This document shows, piece after piece, positions 43,029 through 54,118 of a stretch of 54,963 bases of DNA. The translations under genes were made by a program, and so were the position numbers. Every line of letters begins with the position of its first letter. Position 1 is the stretch's first letter. The notes under the pieces were generated by a model that did no database searches, was not told the DNA's origin, and saw nothing but the letters and a program-made list of their open reading frames with translations. Source of the stretch: Russula earlei (Eukaryota; Basidiomycota; Agaricomycetes; Russulales; Russulaceae); assembly GCA_025769875.1 (NCBI GenBank), contig JAGFNK010000350.1, forward strand, positions 1 to 54,963. The letters are read 5' to 3'.

Positions 43029-44455
43029 TCAGTTAGTTCGGTAGAGGGCACGCTTGGCAACCTTGACGATCAGCGGGGTGTCGGGGAAGGCTAAAGCCTC
43101 GAGATTTGCGGCATACTAATGCAGAGACATTAGTCCAAACAACAACAACAACAATCTAGTTAGGGAAACGCACGGGAGTGGGAACATCAGCACCAGTGAC
43201 ACGCTCCACAGGTGCGTCGAGGTAGTCAAAGGCTTCACTTTCAACAATTTGGGCACAGATCTCAGAGCCTACGCTGAAGGCAGGGAAACCACCCTCGACG
43301 GTAACCAATCTGAGATGATGAATATTCGGATAGTGTCATAACAGCTACCCGCGCTCACCGGTTCGTTTTCTTCACTGATTCCTTGATCGTGTCGATATCC
43401 AGAGGGCGAATAGAGCGGAGGTTGATGACTTCCGCCTTGATGCCCTCTTTCGCCAAAGCATCCGCCGCTTCAAGACTATGAGTCACCATCTTGCTGTGGG
43501 CCACAATGGTGACGTCACTCCCGACACGTTCGACCTTGGCCTTCCCGATCGGGAGGAGGAAGTCGTCTGACATGGCCTCCTTGGACATGGGGAATGAGAC
43601 ACCATACAACATTTCATTCTCGAGGAAAACTATTGGGTTAGGGTCTCGAATGGCGGCCTGTGTAACATCATGTTGATTTGGCGCCACGGTTATGGGTGCG
43701 AAACGTGACGCACCTTGAGTAGACCTTTGCAATCCTCCGCACTCCACGGGCTAACAACTTTTAATCCGGGAATCTGACCGTACCACGCTGCGTAGTCTTG
43801 AGAGTGTTGTGCAGCCACGCCGGCAGCAGCGCCGTTAGGGCCGCGGAAAACAACGGGACACGGGACGTTTCCACCGGACATATAGTAAGTCTTTCCAGCA
43901 GAGTTAACGATTTGGTCGATAGCTTGCATGGCAAAATTGAATGTCATGAATTCGCATCTTTGGTAACGTTAGTCTGCTTTTATGGTTCGAAAAAGTGACA
44001 CATACACCGGTCGTAAGCCAGCGAGAGCGGCACCCACAGCGAGACCAGCAAAGCCCATTTCTGTAATTGGAGTGTCGACGACTCGCTTCTCGCCGAACTT
44101 GTCCAACAAGCCTTTCGTTACCTAAGAACAAGAGTTGGACGCGTATGAATATGGGCGTGACGGTGTTCCACCGACCTTATAAGCACCATTGTAGCGGGCG
44201 ACTTCCTCACCAAGAACGAAGACCTTTTCGTCACGGAGCATCTCTTCTTCTATAGCAGAGTTGAGCGCCTCACGAACCGTCATCTACGACGGAGATGTTA
44301 GACACGAAGATGGCCCAGTAAGGCAAGTCACTGACGGTGCTGGTACCTGCTTCCGTGGCAAATTCGCGAAACGCGCTCCTACGTTGAGAAAGGGATGCGC
44401 CAGCACGCAGATTTGCCAAGGCAGGTGCTAGTCGAGAAAAGGCTCTCGTAGCCAT
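43029..44455 (-). CDS. PDB1: Pyruvate dehydrogenase E1 component, beta subunit
   Basis: With the alpha subunit this protein decarboxylates pyruvate using thiamine diphosphate in the mitochondrial matrix. The start at 44455 gives an Arg/Ser/Ala-rich presequence ([19 protein letters not shown]). The mature part reads [98 protein letters not shown], and the C-terminal [17 protein letters not shown] and GADVPTPYAANLE. All introns join in phase and the gene is intact, ending [11 protein letters not shown]. Its start lies 203 bp from the start of the divergent dehydrogenase gene. Confidence 0.97.
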
Positions 44456-44658
44456 TCCCTTTTGTTGTTTTTTGCGGAAAGAAGAAAAGAGAGAAGGAAA
44501 GAGATGGGATGGATTGGTTGGTGAGACTGTGAGAGAGATTACGAATTCGTATTTTTGGGGGTGACTGTCGGCTGCTCACAAACAGGCATCAACAACCTGT
44601 CTGTGTGCTGCTGCTGCTTTCTCTCCCTCCGATCCGATCCGTGTCGGGGGTTCTCGTC
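44456..44658. promoter_or_regulatory. Divergent promoter of PDB1 and the SDR gene
   Basis: A 203-bp gap separates two outward-facing ATGs and is rich in pyrimidine and purine tracts. No specific site is claimed. Confidence 0.5.
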
Positions 44659-45653
44659 ATGTCCGTCGTGGTCATTACAGGCGCTTCAAGGTCCTCCAGA
44701 AGCGCCAAATATTTCGGAATTGAGACAGCTTTTGGCTGATTACTGGTCTGCGCAGGGGCATTGGCCTCGCAACCACTTCGTTCCTGCTCAAAACCTTCGA
44801 GGCAGCCGTTATCGCAATTTCACGCACTCGTTCGTCCGAGTTGAATGCTCTATCTAACGAACATCCCGAGACTCTGCAGATCATCCAATGCGACATGCCA
44901 GTTTTGGTTCCGCCCCTCGCTTCCGAGCCTTTCGCTGATAACTGCACAGAACCGATGAACTCGCATTCACCAACGCCATCGAGTCGGCGCCTGCCAAGTA
45001 TGGTCGCCTCGATGCCTTAATATTGAACGCTGCCACTCTGGATCCCCTGACGCGGATCGGTTCAACTGATGCGCCTCTGGATGCATGGAGGGCACACTTC
45101 GAGGTCAATGTGTACTCCCTCGTCACGGCCCTCAAAGCCGCTACTCCGTCCCTCCGTGAAAGCCCCAACGGAGGTAAAGTCATCTTCGTTAGTTCGGGTG
45201 CTGCCGCCGGTGGTATCGCGGGTTGGGGACCCTACAACGCGAGCAAGGCCGCCATGAATTCTTTGAATCGGTAGGGATATTGATCGGGCGTTACGCGCGT
45301 GTTCATGTTCTACAATCAGGACATATGCCACCGAGGAGAAAGGAAGGATCGTGTCCATTGCAGTACGCCCCGGTAAAGTGGATACCTCTGTTAGTCTTTT
45401 TTTGTGACATCGACGTCGTTGGCGGCTTATAAGAGCATAGATGCAAGGCGAGATTCGTGAACGTGGCGGCGTCCACATGGCACCCGATGTCCACGAACTC
45501 TTCATACGGGAGAAGAAAGATGGCCAACTTGTGAGGCCTGAAGATCCAGGGCACGTCATAGCTGCCCTGGCAGTGAACGGGCCACGGTCTCTCTCTGGCG
45601 AGTTCGTCAGTTGGGATGACGAGAGATGCCGAGAATTCAGGCGTCCGGCTTGA
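44659..45653 (+). CDS. Short-chain dehydrogenase/reductase
   Basis: This is an NAD(P)-dependent oxidoreductase of the classical SDR fold. From ATG 44659 the phased exons give VVVITGASRGIGLATTSFLL (nucleotide-binding TGxxxGxG), LDALILNAATL (the NAG-like motif), VIFVSSGAAAGG (catalytic Ser region), YNASKAAMNSLNR (catalytic Tyr and Lys), and AVRPGKVDTS. The C-terminus resembles fungal benzil reductase/sepiapterin reductase-like SDRs (DPGHVIAALAVNGPRSLSGEFVSWDD). One intron uses a GC donor (GACAT|GCCAGT...CACAG). The gene looks intact. The substrate cannot be told from sequence. Confidence 0.9.
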
Positions 45654-45778
45654 CAAGTGGTCACATGCAATGCAACACAAATAGGAAGCTGGATAACCAA
45701 ATCTGTACATGCTGATTGAACGAAAAAAAAAAAGAAGGAAGGAAGGAATGAGGACATTATTTGTCCCATCGTTCTGCT

Positions 45779-47048
45779 ATGACGTCCGCGACGAGCATCG
45801 AGCGTATCGACATTCACCACCATTTTTTCCCGCCCTCTTTGTCCCGCCTTAAAGCAGCACAGTCCCAAGGGGTGGGCTTCCGCACACCTCCAGAAAATCT
45901 GCCATGGAGCGCAAACTTGAGCTTACGTGTGATGGACACTCTGGGCATCCAGCTTGCAGTTTTATCACTTCCTTCTGGGGCCCTGGAGACCGCCGACGAG
46001 GCGAGGAAGGCAAACGCGATGATGCATGAAATTGTACGGCAGCACGAGAACAGGTTCGCGTTCTGGGGTTGCTTGGGTGATTGGCGTGACGTTGAAGGTA
46101 TATTGTATATTCACCCCGGTAGCTCGCTGAACGTGATCGACTGCCCTGCTGTTTGTTTGTTTTCTTAAAGGCGCGCTCCAACTCATCCCATATGTATTCG
46201 ACGAGCTCAGCGCGGTGGGCATTGCTGTCTCTTCTTCTTACGGTTTCGGGGGCGAAGCTAGTAAGTTCACCCTCGCTATTCTCGATTAAGCTCACCGGAA
46301 ACCAGGGTACATAGGCGATGACCTATTTGACCCTATATGGTCTGCGCTGAATGCACGAAACGCGATCATCTTCGTCCACGGCACCCAAACTCCTTCCTTG
46401 ACCCCGATTCCACACCCGACCCTCGGGCTTCCCGTCACAGAGGTAAACGCCCGTCAAAGGAAACGGACGCTCGAGCCCTTACAGTATGGACCACCAGTTC
46501 AGCTGACATCGCATCCACTCGTTCCAACAGGTGCCACACGAGACGTTCAAAGCCGCCGCACAGCTAGTCGTGAGCGGGAAGACGCGCCGGTTCGATCGCC
46601 TCGCATTCGTCCTTGCCCACATGGGCGGCAGCACCCTCGCGCTCGCGCCGCGAGTTGCCGGGCTTGCCCGTTACATGGGCGCGCCGCTTTCGGAGGACGA
46701 GATCCTAATGGAGTTTCGGAGGTATTGGTGGGACACCGCACTAAGCGGCAGCTCTTCCGCAGCATGCAGTGCAGAAGGTTGGGGCATTGGGGATCACATA
46801 CTATGGGGAAGCGATTTTCCGGGTGAGCGAAAAGTACCTACCATCTGTAATCGTCCATCAGGCGGCTGACGGAGTTGGCAGCGGTTTCGCTGGACACCAT
46901 CCGCTGGTTCGATAGCAACCTCGAGAAAGGATATCAAACCAATCCGTCGCAATTAGAGAACATACGCCGTAAGAATATCCTGGGGCTTTTCGAGTCTCGG
47001 GGTGTCAGCCTGTTCACTGGTCGTATTCCAAATAGGTCGCTTGTTTAA
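45779..47048 (+). CDS. Amidohydrolase of the ACMSD-like decarboxylase family
   Basis: These metal-dependent TIM-barrel enzymes decarboxylate aromatic or semialdehyde substrates. The start is ATG 45779. The metal site begins IDIHHHFFPPSL, where HHH holds the first ligands. Then come LGIQLAVLSLPSG, ANAMMHEIVRQHENRFAFWGCL, IIFVHGTQTP (a His ligand), RLAFVLAHMGGSTLALAPR (another His), and HILWGSDFPAVSLDTIRWFD (the catalytic Asp). The last intron must end at the AG near 46891 to give SDFPAVS; an earlier AG leads to a stop. It ends RIPNRSLV. The gene is intact. The substrate is unknown. Confidence 0.9.
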
Positions 47049-47264
47049 ATAGGTTGCTTGTTTGAGACTTTATGAAATGTAACGATGTACCTACGCACTC
47101 TTGCACAACTAGACTTGAGCGAGGAGTGGCCATGAGGAGGTTATTCTAATGCTCTATGCGTTTATATAAAAGCGTTGCGTGCAAAACATGACGATGACTA
47201 TGGAAAACAATGTCAGGGACCCCACACACTCCATGTTTATCTATAAGATAGCCTCTATTTGGGC
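47049..47264. other. Convergent intergenic region
   Basis: This is the space between the stops of the amidohydrolase and the alpha/beta hydrolase genes. Nothing else is seen. Confidence 0.5.
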
Positions 47265-49155
47265 CCTAGTAATGTTCCGGTTCATCCAACCATTTTATTG
47301 ATTCATTAAAGCCTTCGGTTCCGGGAATGAGTGCCAAGCCATGCTGGCCCTGGGAATTGTAATAAAGTCCTTTACGGACGCCATGCGACACCAAGTATCT
47401 TTTGATTCGCTGCGGGGCCGTGGCTTCGTTAGTTTGCTATGAATGGGTAACGTCTGAGGCGAGCTCACCTGTGCCGAGAGAACGACGTCATCGTTTGCGA
47501 CGATGAATTTATTCCGCGAGGGGTCGCGCGCGTGCGGTATCTCTTCGAAGAACAACGTGTTCGACGACCAATCGAATTGTTTGCGAAGCAAATTGACAAT
47601 ACCAACTTCGGTGCTGACGAAATAGTTCATGACGAGTTGTATGCCCTACGAAGACGAAGGAAACATGTCAGACAACAACACCAAGCGGTGTCATGGCCCG
47701 TTGTACTCACGGTCGTAGCAGGATTGTAGAGGAACTTGAGACAGAGGTCTTGTTGGACCATACGTCAATACGACAGGAAGCGAATTATAGCAATGATCAC
47801 GTACCGCCTTCCCAGCAACAAAACGCGACGGGATCGATGAACAGAGAGCGTGCAACAAGGTCCGGTGCGTCTTTAAGGAACCAAGCATGAACGTATGAAC
47901 CGTTGGAGTGGCTTGCAAGAGTAATTCCCCTTGGCTTTGAATCATCTGCTCCCCGCTTCTGCGCGCTTCCATCCGCTGGTTTTGGCACCCACCCCAAATC
48001 GATGAGCAACTGGCGCATGACGTTCGTGGTCTCCTTCCTGTTCTTTGGGGAGAGGAAGCGAGGGTGGAAGATCTGCTGACTTAGGTGCGGCTGCAGGAGA
48101 ATGAAAAGTGGGCGATTGGGGAACCGGGTGAGGAGGCTACAGATGATCGTGCAATACTGGGGTAGACCAATGCCTAAGCCGTACAAGAATACAATAGGGG
48201 TTGGGCCTTTGGATGCATCCCACGTTGGTGGAATGCGCACGAGATAATCAAGTCCGTGGCGGGTGCCGTGGGTCATATTCCCGACGTAAACAAGCAATTG
48301 CTTCATGATGAAGTCGCAGAGAGCAATCGTAAGGTAATAAATCAACGGACGCCACCAGATTATAACAGGGTCAAGAGTGAGGAGTCTCGGAAGCACGCTG
48401 GGATTTGAGCCCTCTGGAAACCTTGTTCCTGTGCGCTTTTCAATCAAGTCAAGGCAGTGTAGTAGGACTTTGAGTCGCGTAGGTTGAATTTTATCGAACT
48501 CAGGCAGGCGCTCATAGAAGAGAGACCAGTAAAGCCAAGCGCACATCTCTTGCCTTCGAATCTGCGACCATGGAACCCCTCCGAACCTGTCAATGTTGGA
48601 CCCATTGAACTATCGTCAGGAGAATTTTGGGTGGGTTCAGGACGCACCAATTCCTAAATTGGTTTTGAAAGTCGACGGCACGAGGGTCCGTGGGACTGAG
48701 CATCTCGATGGCCTCTGCAGGACTTCCCGGTCGAGATATATCAAGGGTCTCTTCGTCATTGCCGTCTTCAGGTAGATTAGTGAGACCGGACTGGACGATG
48801 CGCTTGAAGGCTAGAATGAGCTCGTCTGGATTTGCGGGGGGGATCGGACAAGGGCCATCGACAAATTTGTGGAGGGTGTAGTAGTAGATCGAGAAAAGCA
48901 CCTAGAGCGGTGATTAGATCAGCCGAAAGGTGAGGGTCGAGTGATCGATCGTGCCTCTGCGAGAGCATATGTGAAGAATGCCTTTCTGTACCATGAGAGT
49001 CCCCAAATACCGCCGACTCTAAGCTCATAGAGAACAAAGGACCAGGAGAAGATGGGGATTGACCATATTGGAAATACCAAGAAGAGAAGGACGAGGTAGA
49101 AGTCGAGGGTACGGGTGGGAACATGGGGGGGATGCTCTGAGATGGGCAGAGACAT
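47265..49155 (-). CDS. Membrane-anchored alpha/beta hydrolase
   Basis: The start at 49155 gives MSLPISEHPPH and a strongly hydrophobic segment (LVLLFLVFPIWSIPIFSWSFV), likely a membrane anchor. A cytosolic-looking linker follows with NIDRFGGVPWSQIRRQEMCAW, as in fungal hydrolases of this kind. The hydrolase fold has TPIVFLYGLGIGL (oxyanion region), ITLASHSNGSYVHAWFL (nucleophile elbow S-x-S-x-G), SLFIDPVAFCCWEG, and a C-terminal His in NSQGQHGLALI. It ends EWLDEPEHY-like at 47265. The exon join at about 48650 does not phase cleanly: the expected W|FNGSN join is one base short over a 38-bp intron. Substrate unknown. Confidence 0.8.
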
Positions 49156-49358
49156 TAGAGAAGATGGGGGCGTTGAGAGACGACATTTGGGTACTTATTG
49201 AGGGAAGGCAGCAAGCAAAGCAAGCAAGGAGTAAAGGAATTCATGTGAATAATTTGATTGAATTGATTTCTCCATGGGCATACATCACGTGAGCGCATCC
49301 CTCAAGGGAACCAAAACGAACCTTCTCTCTCTCCTTTTACAACCGACCGGGCCACAAA
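49156..49358. promoter_or_regulatory. Divergent promoter of the hydrolase and IDH1
   Basis: A gap of 203 bp separates outward-facing starts. No distinct motif is visible. Confidence 0.45.
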
Positions 49359-50924
49359 ATGCTCCGCAATGTCCTCAATACAGCGGTGCGCCCGACCTTC
49401 TCCTCGCTGGTCTGCCCTGCTCCACCATCTCCACCCCTTTTTGATTTGACCATCTGATTTAGCGCACAGCATCCACACTTTCTGCCGGCTTTCCGAAATT
49501 TGCTGAAAGAGTACGTACATTCGGCGGTTGGGTCGACCTTCCTTCATGTCCTCTCGTAGCTCCCAACCCAGTATGGCGGCGTGTACACCGTAAGCCTCGA
49601 AATCATGCTCTTCACAACCCTGACTCATTTATCACTTCCCTCTTTCCAGGTGACCCTCATTCCGGGTGATGGCATTGGTCAAGAGATCACTGAGTCCGTC
49701 AAAGAGATTTTCGAGTCCGTCAACGCGCCAATAGAATGGGACCAATATGATGTCTCCGGAATGTCTTCGTCCGGCGAGGCTCTCTTCAAGCAGGCTATGG
49801 AGAGCTTGAAGCGTAACAAAGTTGGCCTCAAGGGTCCGTCTCCCAGCCATTTTTGTTCTCCCGGTTCATTGCATAGCGTAATCGTTGCAAAGGCATCCTG
49901 TTTACTCCGATCTCCAAGTCCGGTCACATCTCCTGGAACGTCGCTATGCGTCAACAACTCGATATCTATGCTTCCGTAGTCCTGTGCAAGTCCCTTCCAG
50001 GCGTACCCACCCGTCACTCCGATGTCGACTTTGCCCTAATTCGTGAAAACACCGAGGGCGAGTACTCCGGCCTCGAGCACCAGAGCTACCCCGGCGTCGT
50101 CGAATCTTTGAAAGTATCGACACGCGCCAAAGCAGAACGCATATCCCGCTTTGCTTTCGATTTCGCTCTCAAGAATGGTCGCAAGGTACGCAGGCGCCAA
50201 TTTGAGCGCTGACAGTTCCTCCCCTGATCGATACGTTCATTCAGAAAGTGACTTGCGTGCACAAGGCAAACATCATGAAACTTGGCGATGGTCTCTTCCT
50301 CAACACGTTCCGCCGTGTTGCAGAAGAGTACAGCTCATCTGGGATCGAGTACAATGATATGATTGTGGACAATACCTCCATGCAGCTTGTTGCGAAACCC
50401 AAGCAGTTCGACGTTATGGTCATGCCTAATCTGTACGGCGCCATAGTATCAAATATCGGCGCTGCCCTCGTCGGTGGTCCCGGCGTGGTACCGGGCTGCA
50501 ACGTCGGTCGCGTAAGCCCGTCATTTGACATGTTCACTTCCTCCGCTTACTTGTCGCTGGACAAAGGATTACGCACTCTTTGAGCCTGGATGCCGTCACG
50601 TCGCAAAAGATATCATGGGTCAAGATCGAGCAAACCCTGCCGCGATGATTCTCTCCGCAACTATGATGCTCCGACATCTTGGGTTTGTGATCACAGCCCA
50701 CTGCATTCTCGGTCCAATACTGATCAATGTCGATAATAGCCTCGATCACATTGCAAATAATATTGCGTCTGCGACCTTCCAGGTTCTGAACGCCGGCAAG
50801 ATCAAAACAGCTGATATGGGCGGTAGGTTGTCAGGGTCCTTCCTCCACCGAGTAACTTATTTGGTCGCGCAGGTTCATCAACGACTTCTGAGTTCACGGC
50901 TGCTGTAATCAAGAACCTGGTGTG
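49359..50924 (+). CDS. IDH1: NAD-dependent isocitrate dehydrogenase, subunit 1 type
   Basis: This subunit belongs to the mitochondrial octamer that oxidises isocitrate to 2-oxoglutarate. ATG 49359 opens a short presequence (MLRNVLNTA...[15 protein letters not shown]). Then come [114 protein letters not shown], and [20 protein letters not shown]. The KANIMK stretch and D-N-T-S-M fit the regulatory Idh1-like subunit better than the catalytic Idh2. About eight introns are all in phase. It ends [10 protein letters not shown], intact. Confidence 0.95.
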
Positions 50925-51025
50925 AATCTGTCCGACACGACATCGACTTCAGGCTGTCACTCGATCATCGTCTCGTTTCATATACATATTTTCTTTCCAC
51001 TTCCCCGATCCCAGTCCGTGCGACG

Positions 51026-52649
51026 TCAAGGAAGTAAGCTGAGTTCCTCCGACGTAAACTCGTCCAACGATGCAACATCAATCAAATCGTTCGGTTCCAT
51101 GCCCGGCGAGGCGCCATCTGAAGCCTTGTCGAGCGCTGAATGTGCATGCTCCTTATCTAGCCCTTCGAGCTTCACATCTGCCTCGCCCCTATCTCCAACC
51201 ATCCCTGTGTCGCTACTCGCTCTGCCCGATTTACCCTTCATCCGTAGGCTGAGCAGGGTCTCGCATTTTAGCTCACCACGCTTACCCCACCCACTCACAT
51301 CAGGCCGAAAATCAGCATAAAGTCCGAAACCGATGCGGTTCAGCTCTACCGGGTCGTAGCTTTCAGCAAGGAGACGCATTGCGCCCAACACCGCCGGCAC
51401 CGTCTGGCGAAGTGCATGTGTGATATAGCTGTATGCCGCACCTGGAGAGACACCACCACCACCTGGAGTGCTGTTGGCGCTGCTGTCCTCGGTAGTGAAC
51501 GCCCGCCAGGTTCCAGAAGCGGTACGGTACAGCGGGACGCGGCGGCCAAGAAGATCCACATAGGGCTGAGTTCCGCCGCTGGCGTGCATTGCATTGAAAT
51601 GTGCTTCACGCTTCTTGTCGTAGATGCCAAGTGAGACACCTTTGGAGATGGCGTTCATTTCGGTGTACACAGATGCTGTAAAGATGGGGAAAAGAACGCA
51701 AAGTAAGAGATGGATGAAGAAGTGAGATCCGTAGGGTACGACACATGACGTACCGATACTCAGCGCTTCCTCCCGCGAGAAGCCCAGGCGTTCGGAGACC
51801 ACGCAGGCCCATGCCATCATGACAGGCGCGCGGTTCACCAAGGCGGATTTGTGCATGAGCGCGTCTTCGTCCAAAAGCTCGTGAAATTCGAAGCCGTCAA
51901 GCGCCGCGCCTTCGTCCACAGGCAGGTCGGGCATGTACTCGTTCGCGACGACGACGCGCGAGGACGACGACGACGAGCCGGTGCCCTTGACCGTCCCATC
52001 GCGTCTTTTGCGTTTCTTGTGAGGCGGTCGTGACGGAGACGGAGATGCTGGCAGTGGCGACGGCGACGGCGGTGCCCGCTTTGTAGTCAGTTTGGTCAGA
52101 GGAGTCAGGTCAGGGTCAGCTTTGTTGTCCGCGCGTTGGGGGCGGGGGAGTGGATTCGCCGTACCGCACGAGAAGGAGGCTCTCCGTCCTTCCGTCGTGA
52201 CGTCGACCCGTCATTGTTGTTGTCGTCAACGTCGCCGCCGCCGTCAGCGTCGTTACCATCGCCGTGGCCGTGACCGTCGGCTTCTGGAGTTCGGTTCGCA
52301 GCTCGTCGCTTCTTGGACGCCGCCTCTCGCTGTTTAGCGTTCGACACGGAAACCGCACGATAACCGGCGGCGTTTAGCGCAGAGAGCACGAGCGTGCGGT
52401 CCTCTTTGTCCGATATGCCGAGTGATAGGAGCTTCGGGTCTGTAAGTTCGCCGAGACGCGCTGGAGTATTGAAGTCTTTGTAGCTGGATGGATGAAAGAT
52501 GACCCCTCAATAAGTACGTCGTTTCGGACTGAAATGACGGGGATACAGCACATCTTGCTTGCGACAGTCATTGCGCGTGATACTGAAAGGTTCTTTGAAG
52601 TCAATACCTGAAGGAATGTATTGAGAGGCAGTTTTTCGTGGTCTGCCAT
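51026..52649 (-). CDS. Unrecognised protein with a possible SAM-type domain and basic linker
   Basis: The start at 52649 gives MADHEKLPLNTFLQ, and the next exon has FNTPARLGELTDPKLLSLGISDKEDRTLVLSALNAAGYR, which looks like a small SAM-type helical domain. A long low-complexity stretch follows: Gly/Asp/Asn-rich, then Pro/Ser-rich, then a basic patch PPHKKRKRRDGT that could be a nuclear signal. The second ordered part reads ANEYMPDLPVDEGAALDGFEFHE, APVMMAWACVVSERLGFSREEALSI, VYTEMNAISKGVSLGIYDKK and a helical RIGFGLYADFRPDVSGWGKR. It ends in an acidic tail at 51026. I do not know the family. A nuclear role is a guess from the basic patch. Confidence 0.7.
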
Positions 52650-52782
52650 AACATCACAGTCGCCGTGCAGCAGATGCAGTTCCAAGTCTGCACTCTCCGG
52701 CTCTCCGTTCATCCCGCGACCGAATACGGTCACGTCACAAGGTCCTTGGAAGGACATAATATATTTTGATTCACCCGAACTA

Positions 52783-54118
52783 CTACTCCAGGTCAACTGA
52801 AACCCCTTTTACATACTCAACGTGGTGGAACAATCTACTTGTCCAGACAGTGGTCTCAACTACGATATCCGTGACCCTGTAGGGATCTGCGCACAGAGTG
52901 TCAAATTTTACGACGTTATAGAGATCAATCAACTTACCAGCATTGGAGGCGGGACGGCGATCCTCCAAGTACCCGTAACCCTTCTCATTGACATGTCTGG
53001 GGATACGGATCGATGCACCGCGGTTTGCAACACCAGCGGTGAACTGGCTGATGTGACCGGTCTCGTAGCGACCCGTTAGACGTTGTTCGTTATCCTCTCC
53101 GTAAACAGCGATATGCTGATCGTGACGCTTCTCAAGCTTCTTAATGGCTTCGTGGATCGCCTGGATACCGCCAGGTTCACGCATCTGCTTGGTGGAATAG
53201 TTGGTGTGGCAGCCAGCACCATTCCAGTCACCTTGGAGAGGTTTCGGATGGAAGGAGACCTTGACGCCCCACTGCTCTGCGACGCGGACAAGGAGATAGC
53301 GAGCGATCCAGAGCTCGTCTCCCATTGAGATACCCTCGCAAGGGCCGACTTGGAACTCCCATTGGGAAGGCATGACTTCCGCGTTGATACCACTGATCTT
53401 GATGCCAGCATAGAGACAGGCACGGTAGTGCGCCTCGACTAAGTCACGAGCAACGACCCTTCCAGCACCTGTTGTTGACAGGGAGAAGAGTAGATGAGGA
53501 ACAGGGTGACGGCATCGGACTTGGGTTCTTACCAGCACCACAATAGTAAGGTCCCTGAGGACCAGGAAAACCACCTTTGGGCCAGGCAAGAGGCCTGTCA
53601 TCCACGTCAAAGAGGGTATACTCCTGTTCAAGGCCGAACCAAGGAACGGCCTCCTTTGCCAACTCCATAGTCTTAGCCGCGTTATGGCGGAAGTTAGTCT
53701 TATTAGGCGTGCCGTCGCTATTGTAAGTCGTTGCGAGGACTATGATGTTGTCACCACCACGGAACGGATCCTTGTAGTACGCGACCGGGCGAAGGTAAAC
53801 ATCCGAATCGTGGCCAGGCGCCTGGTTAGTGGAGGAACCATCAAAGTCCCAGTTAGGGAGCTGGTCCAGGTTCGTGACTTTCTGAGTGATGGTCTAGAAG
53901 AAAGGAAATTCGATGAAGGAGATCAGTGAAAGGAAGCAGGGTCATCTACCTTGCTCTTACAACGAAGCTCATTATCTCCACCGATCCAAACGTCTAAAAG
54001 CGATGATCAGGAGAAGGAAAGGGAAATGAAGAGTTGACACACATTCGGCTTGGATGCTACTACCCTGGTCCAGAAGTTTGTAAGGGGCGAGGAGGTCGGG
54101 GTGGTAAGAAAAGGCCAT
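52783..54118 (-). CDS. GLN1: Glutamine synthetase
   Basis: The enzyme makes glutamine from glutamate, ammonia and ATP and is central to nitrogen assimilation. ATG 54118 opens [20 protein letters not shown]. Then come [30 protein letters not shown] (glutamate/ammonia side), [11 protein letters not shown] (metal-binding Glu), [37 protein letters not shown] (ATP site), [20 protein letters not shown], and the C-terminal [16 protein letters not shown]. The eukaryotic GSII type is clear. Exons join in phase. The reading ends at 52783, about 15-20 residues past the usual ETT-L end, so a last small intron is possible. Confidence 0.97.
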
